Positions 1 through 8,506 are shown, numbered from the stretch's first letter. The stretch is DNA of 64,000 nt from an uncultured Chloroflexota bacterium (GCA_958296175.1 OY282448.1:2046472-2110471), one strand, 5' to 3'. The notes: generated by a model from the letters alone, not told the origin. A program made the numbers and translations.

Positions 1-1
1 G

Positions 2-76
2 TTCGGCGACCGCGCGTTCGACGACCGCGCATTCGGCGACCGCGCATTCGACGACCGCGCGTTCGACGGCTGGCGC
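2..76 (+). repeat. 15-bp tandem repeat encoding F(G/D)DRA
   Basis: There are five in-frame 15-bp units, the last one diverged. Two unit types alternate (TTCGGCGACCGCGCN and TTCGACGACCGCGCN), giving alternating FGDRA and FDDRA. The array runs off the left window edge, so the total copy number is unknown. Confidence 0.85.
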
Positions 77-553
77 GGCGGCTGGGTCGAAGGCGTGGTG
101 GTCGAGCTGGACGACGACAGCGTCGCCATCGAAGGCGCCGACGGCGCCCGCTGGCGTGTTTGGGATGCCGCCTCTGCGGCCGAGCGTCTGGAGCAAGCCA
201 TGCGCGAGGCTCGCCCCGTGCGCGTTGCCGTGTCCCGCTCCGCCGATGGCGAGTTGATCTTTCACGGTCTGGCGGACGAAGGCTCGCAGTCTTCCGGCAT
301 GACCCGGCAGATGGTGATTGCCATCGGTGAAGTCGCCGCGGCGCGCGACGGCGAAATCGACGTGAACACCGTGCTCGGCAACCACGTCACGTTCGACGTG
401 AGCGGCGTGCCCGACGCCGACGCGCCTGCTGCCGGCGACGTCGTCCTGGTGTTCGCAACCCGCGTCGACGGTCAGCTCGCCGCCCAGTCGGTGACCCCGA
501 TCGACATCGACCTCGAGCAGGCCTTCGCGCAGGAAGCGCCCTCCGCTCCATAA
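2..553 (+). CDS. C-terminal part of a repeat-bearing protein of unknown function (5' truncated)
   Basis: The reading frame is already open at the left window edge, so the N-terminus lies outside the window. The first 25 visible residues are five pentapeptides (FGDRA, FDDRA, FGDRA, FDDRA, FDGWR). They are followed by about 155 residues with two beta-rich segments, each starting with a short strand-like stretch (VVELDDDSVAIEG; GEIDVNTVLGNHVTF). A GTG at 95 could serve as a start, but the upstream repeat is in the same frame without a stop, so I treat it as internal. The two halves resemble the small beta-barrel modules of DUF5666-type proteins, but this is only a resemblance. I see no catalytic motif. 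The stop is followed by a GC-rich hairpin. Confidence 0.6.
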   Translation, partial: FGDRAFDDRAFGDRAFDDRAFDGWRGGWVEGVVVELDDDSVAIEGADGARWRVWDAASAAERLEQAMREARPVRVAVSRSADGELIFHGLADEGSQSSGMTRQMVIAIGEVAAARDGEIDVNTVLGNHVTFDVSGVPDADAPAAGDVVLVFATRVDGQLAAQSVTPIDIDLEQAFAQEAPSAP

Positions 554-572
554 GAACCGGCCGACCATTCGT

Positions 573-607
573 CCCGCCCCGTCCCCGCCGTCGGCGGACG
601 GGGCGGG
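573..607 (+). terminator. GC-rich hairpin after the first gene
   Basis: A perfect 12-bp stem (CCCGCCCCGTCC, 573-584, pairs with 596-607) lies 20 bp after the stop at 553. An alternative inner stem CCGCCG/CGGCGG overlaps it. No T-tract follows, so termination would be atypical; a terminator is the likeliest role from its place. Confidence 0.45.
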
Positions 608-733
608 GCGGGCCGCGCCCACGTCCCCGCCGACGGCTGCCCACGTGCGGGCCGCGCGCCGACCATGCCAAGCGCCGCCGGGCTTCAGTAGGCTTGCGGG
701 ACGCCGCATTACAACCGGAGAACGCTTGGCCGC

Positions 734-1375
734 GTGCGCTCCCACTGGACCGACCTGCGGGAATCAGGGCTGCTGATCGCCATCTACACCGCGGTCGGCG
801 CCGGCGCGCTGTTTGCGGCGTCCATTCCGGCGGACGGCTTTTTCGACCCTGAAGACGCGGGCAGTCTGGCGGCGCAGTCGCCGCTCATCTTCTGGCTGGC
901 CATCGTCATCATTGGCTACTTCTTGGGATGGACGCTCAGCGGGCTGGCGGTGGACTACGAGCCGTTCTGGCGGCTGCCCGGTCGCACGCTGGCCTTCGCC
1001 CGGCTTGCGGCGGAGGCGGGCACGGGCCCCCTGCGCTCGGCCGCCCAGCGCCCCAGCGGGGTCGCGGACGCGCTGCGCTACCGGGCGCTGCGCCGCCGCG
1101 GGATCGAGGTTGCGGCCGCCGCGCCGCTGACATTCGTATATATATACGTGCGCGGCGCCTGGCTGGGGGCGGCGCTGGCCAGTGCCGCGTTGGCCGTGGA
1201 GGTCGTCCGCGCGGCCGCCGCCCAGGAACTCTCGGCGGCGCCAGTCGGCGGGCTGGCCGCCAGTCTGCTGGCGCTGGGGTGCGCCAGTGTGCTGACCGTG
1301 CGCTTGGGGCCGCCGGCCGCGCGCCAGGCCGCGGCCGCCATCCAGGCGGCGCACGATCGGGCGAGGGCCGCCTGA
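734..1375 (+). CDS. hypothetical four-helix membrane protein
   Basis: This 213-residue protein starts at GTG with GGAG about 15 bases upstream. Four hydrophobic stretches are visible: about residues 11-31, 51-72, 130-155 and 172-192. A charged loop between helices 2 and 3 is rich in Arg and Ala. No family motif is recognised. The codons for the TFVYIYVRG segment at the start of helix 3 contain GTATATATATAC, a perfect 12-bp AT palindrome that resembles the intergenic TATATACGTG element found three times near 12.8 kb. The next gene (NIF3) is convergent, with a gap of only about 10 bp. Confidence 0.6.
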   Translation: MRSHWTDLRESGLLIAIYTAVGAGALFAASIPADGFFDPEDAGSLAAQSPLIFWLAIVIIGYFLGWTLSGLAVDYEPFWRLPGRTLAFARLAAEAGTGPLRSAAQRPSGVADALRYRALRRRGIEVAAAAPLTFVYIYVRGAWLGAALASAALAVEVVRAAAAQELSAAPVGGLAASLLALGCASVLTVRLGPPAARQAAAAIQAAHDRARAA

Positions 1376-1385
1376 ACGGCGCCGC

Positions 1386-2150
1386 TTACGCGTTCGTCGG
1401 CAGGTCCAGAAACTCCGCCTCGCAGCCGCGCTGGTCGTTCAGGAGCTCGGCGAGCGCCTGTACCCCAAAGACCTCGGTGGCGTAGTGGCCGGCCGCCGCG
1501 AAGTGCACGCCCAGTTCGCGGCTCCACATCTCGGCTGGTTCGTCCATGTCGCCGGTCACCAGCGCGTCGCAGCCGCGGGCGGCAATCTCCGGCAGGTAGC
1601 GCGGGCCGCCGCCGCTGCAGACGGCAATGCGCCTGATCTCGTCCGGCCCGTTTGCATACACGGCATGGGGCGGTCCAATGGCGCCGCGAATGCGCGCGGC
1701 GAACTCGTCGACGGCCACGGGTGCGTCCGCCGAACCGAACCAGCCGACCGCGCGCCCGCCCGCGTGGGCGAATCCTTCGTCGTCCCGCTCGAACCCCAGC
1801 GCCGCCAGGATGCGCGCGTTGTTGCCCAGGGTGGGATGGCCGTCCAGCGCCAGGTGGTAGGCCGCCAGACTCATGCCATGGTCGAACAGCGGGCGCAGAC
1901 GCTCGCGCAGCAGCGGGTCGATCACGCGCGAATCCTTGTTCCAGAAGAGGCCGTGATGCACCACAATCAGGTCCGCGCCGCGCGCGGCCGCCGTCTCGAA
2001 GAGCGCCCGGCTGGCCGACACGGCCGTGACCACGCGCTCCACGCGGGCGCGGCCATACACCTGCAAACCCATGGGGCCGTAGTCGGGAAACGCCTCGATA
2101 TCGAGCGTCTGGTCGAGAAACGCGACTAGCTGGTCGCGGCGCTCGGCCAT
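1386..2150 (-). CDS. NIF3-like dinuclear metal-centre protein (GTP cyclohydrolase 1 type 2 family)
   Basis: The 254-residue length and motifs fit the NIF3/YbgI family, which form hexameric toroids with a two-metal centre in each subunit. The metal-binding motif is visible as VVHHGLFW near residues 63-70. A second typical segment is MSLAAYHLALDGHPTLGNN, with the family's H-x-x-L-D feature. The C-terminal part contains the expected AxGHYATE block supplying the last ligands. The biological role of the family is poorly defined; the GTP cyclohydrolase name comes from one member and should not be taken as proven here. DUF5069 lies just upstream on the same strand. Confidence 0.88.
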   Translation of the reverse strand: MAERRDQLVAFLDQTLDIEAFPDYGPMGLQVYGRARVERVVTAVSASRALFETAAARGADLIVVHHGLFWNKDSRVIDPLLRERLRPLFDHGMSLAAYHLALDGHPTLGNNARILAALGFERDDEGFAHAGGRAVGWFGSADAPVAVDEFAARIRGAIGPPHAVYANGPDEIRRIAVCSGGGPRYLPEIAARGCDALVTGDMDEPAEMWSRELGVHFAAAGHYATEVFGVQALAELLNDQRGCEAEFLDLPTNA

Positions 2151-2160
2151 GGGGCGGCGC

Positions 2161-2409
2161 CTAGACGCGGCCGCGTTCGCGCACCTGGCGCACCAGCGCG
2201 TCGTCGGTGTCCGCGGCTACCGAGATGTCGAGGAACTCGTCGGCGCTCAGCCCCAGTTCGCCCAGCACGCGCCGGTCGATGGGGCAGGGGTAGATGTAAT
2301 CGTCGATCGTGCCGTCCGCCTTGGCCCGCGCCTTGTCCGACATGCGGGCGATCCAGGGAATGCCGCCGATCACGAGGTCGCGTCCCCGCGGCCTGAATGA
2401 CTCGCTCAT
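2161..2409 (-). CDS. DUF5069 family protein
   Basis: This small protein (82 residues from ATG at 2409; a GTG at 2427 would add six residues) carries the core typical of DUF5069: RDLVIGGIPWIARMSDKARA followed by G-x-x-D-DYIYPCPID and an LGLSADEFLD segment. Members of this family have no assigned function. It sits 10 bp upstream of the NIF3-like gene on the same strand, so the two are probably co-transcribed. No transmembrane segment or signal peptide is present. Confidence 0.8.
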   Translation of the reverse strand: MSESFRPRGRDLVIGGIPWIARMSDKARAKADGTIDDYIYPCPIDRRVLGELGLSADEFLDISVAADTDDALVRQVRERGRV

Positions 2410-2448
2410 GGTCCGCCGCTCTTTCACCGCGCTGCTGACCTTTCAATC

Positions 2449-3336
2449 TTACGCGAGCGCCGTGCGGATCCGGCGGGCCGCGGCCGAGGCGCCCGGCAGC
2501 GAGGCGGCCGCCGCATGCGGCGGTATGCGCGGCGTTCCCCACAGACCAGCCGCGCGCGCCAGCGTCAGCAGCGTGACCGCGGCGTCCACGTGCGCATCCG
2601 CTGGCGCGGCGGCGGCGCCGCCGACCAGACTGCGGACCGGCGCCGCGCCCCCGCCGGACGCGGCAACGGTGACGTACTTGGCGAAGGTCCAATCCAGGAA
2701 GTCCAGGCCGAGCAGTTCCAGGTCGATGAACACGGCGGCCCCGCGCTCGTCGACGATGACGTTGCCCGCGGAGGCGTCCAGCGGCGCCAGTCCAAACGGC
2801 CCGCTGACGACCGACCGCTCCAGGTCGGACAGCGCGGTGCGCGGCAGCCTGGGATACGCCGCGGCCACCGCCTGCGCGACGGCGCGCACCTCGCGCGTGC
2901 GCTTCGTGCGTGCCGACGCCAGCCGCGCGGCCGGCATGCGCGCGCGCCAGCGCGTCAGGCGCTCGGTCAGCACCGTCCACGACCGGCGCACCGCGGCCAA
3001 CAGGTCGACGGGCCAGTCGTCGGCGCGCAGATGGTGGAGGAGCGGCGCGCCGGGGGCCCAGGCGCGCACCAGCGCCAGCGCCTCGGGAACGGCGGCGACC
3101 GCGGCCGGAACCGGCGCGCCCAGCGCCTCTAGTTGACATAACACCGCGAATTCGGTGCGCAGGCGCTCCCCGGCGGCGGGTCCCTCGTAGAGCTTGACCG
3201 CCATATCGCGGCGGCCGGTCTGGACGCGCCACACGCCGCGGCCGCCGCGCAGGGGCCGCGCGGCCCGCGGCAGGCCGGCGGCCGCCAGGGCGGCGCGCAG
3301 CCGCCGCTCGGTGTCAGGCGGGTGGTTCGAACTCAA
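2449..3336 (-). CDS. aminoglycoside-phosphotransferase-like kinase (APH fold)
   Basis: The 295-residue protein has an APH/choline-kinase-like layout: an N-lobe with a lysine-containing strand (DMAVKLYEG), a hinge, then a C-lobe with APLDASAGNVIVDERG and the metal-binding FIDLELLGLDFLDW. The usual catalytic-loop histidine of HGDxxxxN is missing; the visible form is LDASAGN, which keeps the Asp and Asn. The product is therefore probably a divergent small-molecule kinase rather than a resistance enzyme. The best frame start is TTG at 3336, overlapping the end of the DUF2344 gene by 23 bp, so the two are likely translated together. The start codon is uncertain because no clear Shine-Dalgarno sequence is visible. 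Confidence 0.7.
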   Translation of the reverse strand: MSSNHPPDTERRLRAALAAAGLPRAARPLRGGRGVWRVQTGRRDMAVKLYEGPAAGERLRTEFAVLCQLEALGAPVPAAVAAVPEALALVRAWAPGAPLLHHLRADDWPVDLLAAVRRSWTVLTERLTRWRARMPAARLASARTKRTREVRAVAQAVAAAYPRLPRTALSDLERSVVSGPFGLAPLDASAGNVIVDERGAAVFIDLELLGLDFLDWTFAKYVTVAASGGGAAPVRSLVGGAAAAPADAHVDAAVTLLTLARAAGLWGTPRIPPHAAAASLPGASAAARRIRTALA

Positions 3337-3949
3337 TCTGCGTGCGCACGGTGGCCGCCAGCTCCACGCTCAACGCCAGCGCAAGGTCGCGCGGGGTCAC
3401 GATTTCGTTGGGCGCAATCCGCAGGCGGGCCAGAAGGCGGCTGCCGTCGACCTCCAGCGTCTGAATGCCTGGCCGAATGTCGCGCCGCGCGCCGGGCGGG
3501 TCGCGCGGCCGCTGGATCGGCGCGCTGGGGCTGGCGAGCAGGCGCTGGACGCGGTGCGCCAGGTCGTGCGGCGCGTCGGCCACCACCAGGGCATACGCGG
3601 CCCAGGTTGCGCGCACGCGGCGGCCCGCGGCGCAGGCGGTTTCCACGACCTGCATGCCGGGAATCGCCGCCGCGCGCAGCGCGGCCTGTACGTCGGCCGC
3701 GGAGCGCGGCTCGCGCAGCGCCATGGTCATGTATTCGCGCCGCCCCTCCGCACCCACCGACAGCGGAGGGCCGAAGCTCAAGCGCGGCTTGGGGCTGAAC
3801 CCGCGGCTGTACGCCAACGGCAACCCGGCGCGGCGCGCCGCGCGTTCCCAGGCGCGCCGCACGTCGTGTTGCGAAAGGAAGCGCGCCGCGCCCGCCTTCG
3901 TGAACCGCACCAGATACCAGCAGTCGCCGCCCTGCCGAGGCTCGTCCAT
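3314..3949 (-). CDS. TIGR03936/DUF2344 family protein (radical-SAM-associated), stand-alone
   Basis: The 211-residue product from ATG at 3949 shows the family pattern from its first residues: WYLVRFTKAGAARFLSQHD, then LPLAYSRGFSPKPRLSFGPPLS and VGAEGRREYM. It ends in an EIVTPRDLAL segment. In most genomes this domain is fused to, or placed next to, a large radical SAM protein. Here it is alone beside an APH-like kinase and an HNH endonuclease, and no radical SAM gene is in the window. Upstream in-frame codons back to 4177 are open but lack family features, so I set the start at 3949. The role of the domain is not established. Confidence 0.85.
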   Translation of the reverse strand: MDEPRQGGDCWYLVRFTKAGAARFLSQHDVRRAWERAARRAGLPLAYSRGFSPKPRLSFGPPLSVGAEGRREYMTMALREPRSAADVQAALRAAAIPGMQVVETACAAGRRVRATWAAYALVVADAPHDLAHRVQRLLASPSAPIQRPRDPPGARRDIRPGIQTLEVDGSRLLARLRIAPNEIVTPRDLALALSVELAATVRTQIEFEPPA

Positions 3950-4138
3950 ACGCAAGCTTACGCGCGAACCGCCCCCAGACCTGCGCGGCTCGGCGCCGCC
4001 CGTGTCCAGCGGCCCTGCGTCCAGCGGCCCTGCGACCGGCGCACGTCGGCCCCTGTCGAATCTTGCGGCGAAGGTGCGCCGGGTGCAGTGCGCCCGCGGC
4101 TGCGCCGCCGTTGGTTGCCGCGCCGCGCGCTCGGTACC

Positions 4139-4696
4139 ATGCGGGCGGCTGCCGCAGCAGGGTTGGGGGCGGTGCACGGATCCGTTCTACTGTTGAATCA
4201 GAACTATGAGCCGTTGAACGTGTGCCGCGTGCGGCGGGCCGTGGTGTTGCTGGCCAAGGGCAAGGCCGAGCCGCTGGCCACGCGGGCGCGGCCGGTGCGC
4301 ACCACCGGCCAGGACTTCCCACGGCCCAGCGTGATTCGCATGTGCTACTATGTGCGCCGCCCGCGCCCCACCGTCAAGCTGAGCCGCCGCGAAATCCTGG
4401 TGCGCGACGCGCACACCTGCCAGTACTGCGCCGCGCATGGCGTGGACATGACCATCGACCACGTGCTGCCGCGGCGGTTGGGCGGCCAGCGGCGCTGGGA
4501 CAACCTGGTGACGGCCTGCCGCACCTGCAACCTGCGCAAGGCGGGCCGCACGCCCAGCGCCGCCAACATGCGCCTGCGCCGACGTCCCACGCGCCCCACG
4601 TCGCCCTACGCGCACTTGATGGGCCACTACGTCAACGGCGTCGTCGATCCGGCCTGGGCGCCCTACCTGCCGATGAAACTGCGGAGGGCGAGTTGA
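4139..4696 (+). CDS. HNH endonuclease family protein
   Basis: The 185-residue protein starts at ATG 4139 (a GTG at 4172 is an alternative). It opens with the typical SVLLLNQNYEPLNVCRVRRA segment of the HNH proteins found beside many core genes. The nuclease core follows: CQYC, then the catalytic stretch MTIDHVLPRRLGG, an N at WDNLVTA, and a second zinc pair CRTC. Both CxxC pairs and the DH of the HNH motif are intact. It is divergent from the DUF2344 gene, sharing a 189-bp upstream region. The biological role of this HNH subfamily is unknown; it has no methylase partner here, so a restriction role is not supported. Confidence 0.88.
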   Translation: MRAAAAAGLGAVHGSVLLLNQNYEPLNVCRVRRAVVLLAKGKAEPLATRARPVRTTGQDFPRPSVIRMCYYVRRPRPTVKLSRREILVRDAHTCQYCAAHGVDMTIDHVLPRRLGGQRRWDNLVTACRTCNLRKAGRTPSAANMRLRRRPTRPTSPYAHLMGHYVNGVVDPAWAPYLPMKLRRAS

Positions 4697-4746
4697 GGAC
4701 CTGCCCCGCTCACGGAAGCAAGCGCCGCGGGAACGCCGCGCCGGGT

Positions 4747-4762
4747 TCCCGCCGATGCGGGA
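4747..4762. repeat. REP-like short palindrome
   Basis: TCCCGC-CGAT-GCGGGA sits inside GGGTTCCCGCCGATGCGGG and is followed by AGTGAC. This has the form of the widespread REP palindromes of intergenic DNA (TCCCGC..GCGGGAATGAC type). I see one copy in this window, between the HNH and GNAT genes. Confidence 0.5.
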
Positions 4763-4958
4763 GTGACCGAAGCAGCGCGCCGCCGAACGGGCGGGGGGCG
4801 ACGCCAGACAGGCGGGGTTCGCGGCCGGCCGGCCGGCCTGCGCAGGCACGCCGGGCGGGCGTTTCACCCAGCCTGCGGCGGCGCGGGCGGCGCGGCGAGA
4901 GGTCTGCGCAGACGCAGCGGCCGCGGCCTCCCGCCGGCGTTCCTGGAGCGCCGGGCGC

Positions 4959-5795
4959 ATGACCCTCGCGCCCGGCTGGACGACCCGCGCCCACGTCCCC
5001 GCCGCGGCTTTTGCCTGGCTCGAAGCCTCCGTCGGCGCCGGGCCGGCGGCGTTTGGCCAAGACCCCATCCCAGTCATCGGCCGGCCCGCCGGCGATGACG
5101 ACCCGCCGCTGCTCGCCGCGCGGTGCAGCCGCGGCGCGATCGTCACCGCGCGCCTCGACTGGCTCGAACCGCTGCGGCGCCTGGTCACCGGCATGCATCC
5201 CGACCTGCTTTTTTCCACGTTCGGCGGCTACGAACTGGCGCGCGTGACCTTGCCCGACGGCCTGGGCGTCTGGGGTCCCTCCTGGTACCTCTTCGGCGAC
5301 GCGTCGACCTGGGCCGTCGAGCCCGACCCGCGCGTGCAGCGTCTCAGCCGCGCCGAGCTGGACGCCGTCGACGGCCAACGCTTCTGGCACTGCTTCCAGC
5401 CCGAGGCTCACGCCGGGTTTGGCGTGATAGAGGACGGCGAGCTGGTTGCGCTGGCCGGCGTGCTGGAGCGCGGCCGCGGCGTGGAAGAAGTCGGCATGGA
5501 CGTCATGCCCAACGCACGCGGGCGCGGTCTGGGCCGCGCCGTGGTGGGCGCGGCTGGCGCCGACATCCTCAGCCGCGGGCGCACGGTGCTGGCCACCACG
5601 GCCGGGTTCAACGTGCCCTCGGCGCGCACGCTGCGTTCGGTGGGTCTGGTCTACGCCTTCAGCGAAATGCGAACCTTCGGCAGCGCGTTCCCGGTCCCTC
5701 CGCAAGCGCTGGGCCGCCCCTACCCCGGCGCCCCGCTCGAAAACTACTACCCGGCCTGGGCCATGAATCCCGACATCGCCCCCCGCCGCGGCTGA
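4959..5795 (+). CDS. GNAT family N-acetyltransferase with a long N-terminal region
   Basis: The 278-residue protein has its acetyl-CoA binding motif in the C-terminal half: VGMDVMPNARGRGLGRAVVG, the R/Q-x-x-G-x-G/A pattern of GNAT motif A, followed by an N-x-x-S-x-x-x-x-x-S-V-G-L motif B. The first 150 residues are an additional domain without recognisable motif; such two-part proteins often occur as FR47- or GCN5-type enzymes with a substrate-recognition half. The substrate cannot be told from sequence. It is convergent with the macrodomain gene. Confidence 0.78.
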   Translation: MTLAPGWTTRAHVPAAAFAWLEASVGAGPAAFGQDPIPVIGRPAGDDDPPLLAARCSRGAIVTARLDWLEPLRRLVTGMHPDLLFSTFGGYELARVTLPDGLGVWGPSWYLFGDASTWAVEPDPRVQRLSRAELDAVDGQRFWHCFQPEAHAGFGVIEDGELVALAGVLERGRGVEEVGMDVMPNARGRGLGRAVVGAAGADILSRGRTVLATTAGFNVPSARTLRSVGLVYAFSEMRTFGSAFPVPPQALGRPYPGAPLENYYPAWAMNPDIAPRRG

Positions 5796-5824
5796 CGCCG
5801 CCCCCGCCGGCGTCGAACCGCGGC

Positions 5825-5855
5825 AGCAAGAGTCGATGCGCCCGCGCTTCTTGCT
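5825..5855. terminator. possible bidirectional terminator between convergent genes
   Basis: AGCAAGA (5825-5831) pairs with TCTTGCT (5849-5855), with a smaller GCGC/GCGC stem inside the loop. It lies between the convergent GNAT and macrodomain genes. No strong T-tract is present. Confidence 0.35.
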
Positions 5856-5907
5856 CCCCTCGCCCTCCAGAGCGTGTGTGACGGGGACGGAGGGGAGCCG
5901 GGGACGC

Positions 5908-6444
5908 TTACGCTGTTTCTGACAGGCTGCGCATGGCCTGCGCGTACACCTCGCGGTCGTCGTCGCTGAAGACCACGAAGCGCACTTCGTCGAAGCTCAG
6001 CCGTTGCAGGGCGGCGCACACGGTTTGCAGCGCCGCGGCCGCCGCCAAGGCTTTGGGATAGCCGTACACGCCCGTGCTGATGGAGGGGAAGGCCACGCGG
6101 CGCGCGCCGTGCCGGGCCGCCAGTTTCAGCGAGCTGCGGTAGGCGGAGGCCAGCAGCTCGGGCTCGCCGCGGCTGCCGCCCGACCACACCGGGCCGACGG
6201 TATGAATCAGATGTTGGGCCGGCAACCGCCCGGCGGTGGTGCGCACCGCCTGGCCGGTGGGGCAGCCGCCGATGGCGCGGCACTCGGCCATGATGTCTGG
6301 GCCGCCCGCGCGGTGAATGGCGCCGTCCACGCCCCCGCCGCCCGCCAGCGCCTTGTTGGCCGCGTTGACGATGGCGTCCACGCGCTGCGTCGTGATGTCG
6401 CCCTGCACCAGCGTGAGCCGGGTCGAGCCGACGGTCGTCTCCAC
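5908..6444 (-). CDS. macrodomain protein (O-acetyl-ADP-ribose deacetylase type)
   Basis: The 178-residue protein has the macrodomain pattern: LVQGDIT, DAIVNAANKALAGGGGVDGAIH, then the second ligand loop ISTGVYGYP. These residues bind ADP-ribose and carry the catalytic Asn/Asp of the MacroD/YmdB type deacetylases. The start is set at GTG 6444 because AGGAGGA lies nine bases upstream, inside the last codons of the hydrolase gene, with a four-base gap to its stop. The longer open frame to 6549 overlaps that hydrolase and lacks family features. The two genes are therefore translationally linked. It likely removes ADP-ribose or acetyl groups from protein or O-acetyl-ADP-ribose. Confidence 0.9.
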   Translation of the reverse strand: METTVGSTRLTLVQGDITTQRVDAIVNAANKALAGGGGVDGAIHRAGGPDIMAECRAIGGCPTGQAVRTTAGRLPAQHLIHTVGPVWSGGSRGEPELLASAYRSSLKLAARHGARRVAFPSISTGVYGYPKALAAAAALQTVCAALQRLSFDEVRFVVFSDDDREVYAQAMRSLSETA

Positions 6445-6448
6445 GAGC

Positions 6449-8329
6449 CTATGCTCCTCCTTCGCCGCGGCCGAGCGCGGCCGCGGCGCGCACCAGCACC
6501 GTGACACAGCTTGGATGCTCGGCGTCGTGATACACCGTCTGCTGCGCAACCTCCAGGCGGCGCGCGGCGCCCAGGGGTTCGCCGGTGTTGGGGTTGGCGT
6601 CGAACCGCGGATAGTTGGACGACGACACGTCCACGCGCAGGCGGTGGCCGGGCGCGAAGCGGTTGGCGGTGGGATAGAGCACGATGCGGAACTGGCTGAC
6701 CTGGCCGGGCTCCAGCAGCACTTCGCGCTCGAATCCCTGGCGGTAGCGCGCCCGCAGGATGCTGTCGGCCAGGTTCAGCTCGAAGCCGCCCGGCGTCTCC
6801 GCCGTGTGGGGAAACACGTCCAGCAGCTTGGCCGTAAAGTCCGTGTCGACGGCGCTGCTGGCGGCGTGCAGCGCGACCTCCACGGGGCCGACGATCTCGA
6901 ACGGTTCGCTGAACGGCGCGGTTTCGAAGCTGAGCACGTCTGGCCGGCTGGCCAACGGCAGCGTGTCGCGGTGCCCCAGGAAGCGCCCCGGCTGCCCGCG
7001 CTGGTCGAACCCGCCGGACGGGAGCACGTCCTCGGCGGCGCTGATCGACCCGCCCGCCGTGGGGACGGGGTCGCGCGGGTCGTAGGTGTAGCGCGTGGGC
7101 TGGGCGGCGCCAGCCGGCGGACGTTCCCGCAGCGAGCCGTCGGCGTGCAGATAGAGCGTCACGGGCACGGCGTCGGGCGGCGGCCAGGCGTCGGCCTGCG
7201 CCCAGCGCCCGCCGTGCCAGACGCGGCCCTCCAGGTCGCCCGGGCGGCGGCCGCGCTGTCCGCCCATCACGAAATAGCGCACGGCCGGCTCGCGTTCCAG
7301 GCCGGCGGCCAGACCCTTCAGATGCTGGTCGAAGAAGCGCAGGCGCAGGTCGTCGTAGGAAGGCAGCGCGGCTTCCAGCCCCAGCTCCAAGTCGCCCGCG
7401 CTGCTCTCTTCGGCGGTGGTCTCGCCGTGGCGCCAGTGGCCCAGCAGCAGCGTCATCGGGCTGGACTTCAGGCGGCGCAGCGCGGTGAAGTTGGCCGCCG
7501 CGCCGCGCGGGTAGGTGTCGTACCAGCCGCTCTGAAACAGCACCGGCACGTCGGCATGCTCGGCCCAGTAGGCGTCGATCCGATAGCCCCGCTGCGACCA
7601 GTATTCGCCCTGCGACCCGCGGGTCAGAATGTCCCAAACCCATTGCTCGTAGCCCGGCAGCAGCCGCAGCGCCGTGCGTCCGGGTCTGAACCTGAGCGGC
7701 GGCCCCAGGATGCTGCCAATCCGCGCGTACTCGTCGCGCAGCACGGCTTCCAGGTCGCGGTCCTCGCGCGCCTCGCGGCTGGTCAGCGCCATCCAGAAGG
7801 CATAGCGGATGAAGCGCTGCTCCAGCGCTCCGCCCTGGCGCATGGACGACACGAGGTAATTGCTGGTTCCCTGCCCCACCACCTGCGCGCACAGGTGCGG
7901 CGGGTTCAGCGTGGCCAGCGCACTTTGATCCGACCCCGCGTACGACGAGCCCATGGTGCCCACGCGCCCGTTGCTCCAGGGTTGCGCCGCCGTCCACTCC
8001 ACCGCGTCGTACCCGTCCGGCGCTTCCCGCGCAAACGGGTACCACACGCCGTCCGATCGGCCCCGCCCGCGCACGTCGTTCATCACCACCGCATAGCCGC
8101 GGCGCGCATACCAGTGGCCGCGGCGCGCGAAGCGCACCGAGTCCTTCAGGTAGGGCGTGCGTTCCAGCAGCGCGGGAAACCGCCCTTCCACCGCCCGCCC
8201 GTCCAGCGCCGGCAGATAGACGTCGGCGGCCAGCTCAACCCCGTCGCGCATGGGAATGCGCACGTTGGGAGCGGCTACCGAGTCGTAGGCGCGGGCGGAC
8301 CCTGCAACGCCGGCGGCCGTTTCAGTCAT
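6449..8329 (-). CDS. CocE/NonD family serine hydrolase (X-Pro dipeptidyl-peptidase S15-like)
   Basis: The 626-residue product has the layout of this family: an alpha/beta-hydrolase domain with RDGVELAADVYLP and a YAVVMNDVRGRGRS strand, then the nucleophile elbow GSSYAG with Ser129. A C-terminal jelly-roll domain follows, with FEIVGPVEVALHAASSAVDTDF and an HRLRVDVSSSNYPRFDANPNTG block. Known members cleave esters (cocaine esterase) or N-acyl/glutaryl amides. No signal peptide is visible, so it is probably cytoplasmic. A strong AGGAGGT five bases upstream of ATG 8329 fixes the start. It heads a two-gene unit with the macrodomain gene and is divergent from a Gfo/Idh gene. Confidence 0.92.
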   Translation of the reverse strand: MTETAAGVAGSARAYDSVAAPNVRIPMRDGVELAADVYLPALDGRAVEGRFPALLERTPYLKDSVRFARRGHWYARRGYAVVMNDVRGRGRSDGVWYPFAREAPDGYDAVEWTAAQPWSNGRVGTMGSSYAGSDQSALATLNPPHLCAQVVGQGTSNYLVSSMRQGGALEQRFIRYAFWMALTSREAREDRDLEAVLRDEYARIGSILGPPLRFRPGRTALRLLPGYEQWVWDILTRGSQGEYWSQRGYRIDAYWAEHADVPVLFQSGWYDTYPRGAAANFTALRRLKSSPMTLLLGHWRHGETTAEESSAGDLELGLEAALPSYDDLRLRFFDQHLKGLAAGLEREPAVRYFVMGGQRGRRPGDLEGRVWHGGRWAQADAWPPPDAVPVTLYLHADGSLRERPPAGAAQPTRYTYDPRDPVPTAGGSISAAEDVLPSGGFDQRGQPGRFLGHRDTLPLASRPDVLSFETAPFSEPFEIVGPVEVALHAASSAVDTDFTAKLLDVFPHTAETPGGFELNLADSILRARYRQGFEREVLLEPGQVSQFRIVLYPTANRFAPGHRLRVDVSSSNYPRFDANPNTGEPLGAARRLEVAQQTVYHDAEHPSCVTVLVRAAAALGRGEGGA

Positions 8330-8506
8330 TGGGACCTCCTGCGCACGTACCGGTCAGTGCGAGCCGCAGTTCGAGCGGGCGGCGGGCATGGACACCCTCC
8401 TGCGCGCGCACGGATCAGCGCGGCCGCCCCCGCCGCGGGTGCGCGGGATGGAAGCCGGCGCGCGGCTTGCATAGCATGGCGGCGCCCCGAGCCAGGGCTT
8501 GCGCAC

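Noticed and set aside
4139-4696. restriction-modification system around the HNH gene
   Set aside because: No methyltransferase or specificity gene is near; the HNH subfamily is a common stand-alone type.
6317-8506. long N-terminal extension of Gfo/Idh (1)
   Set aside because: It lies antisense to the macrodomain and hydrolase genes and has no family features; the Rossmann fold begins shortly after GTG 8507.
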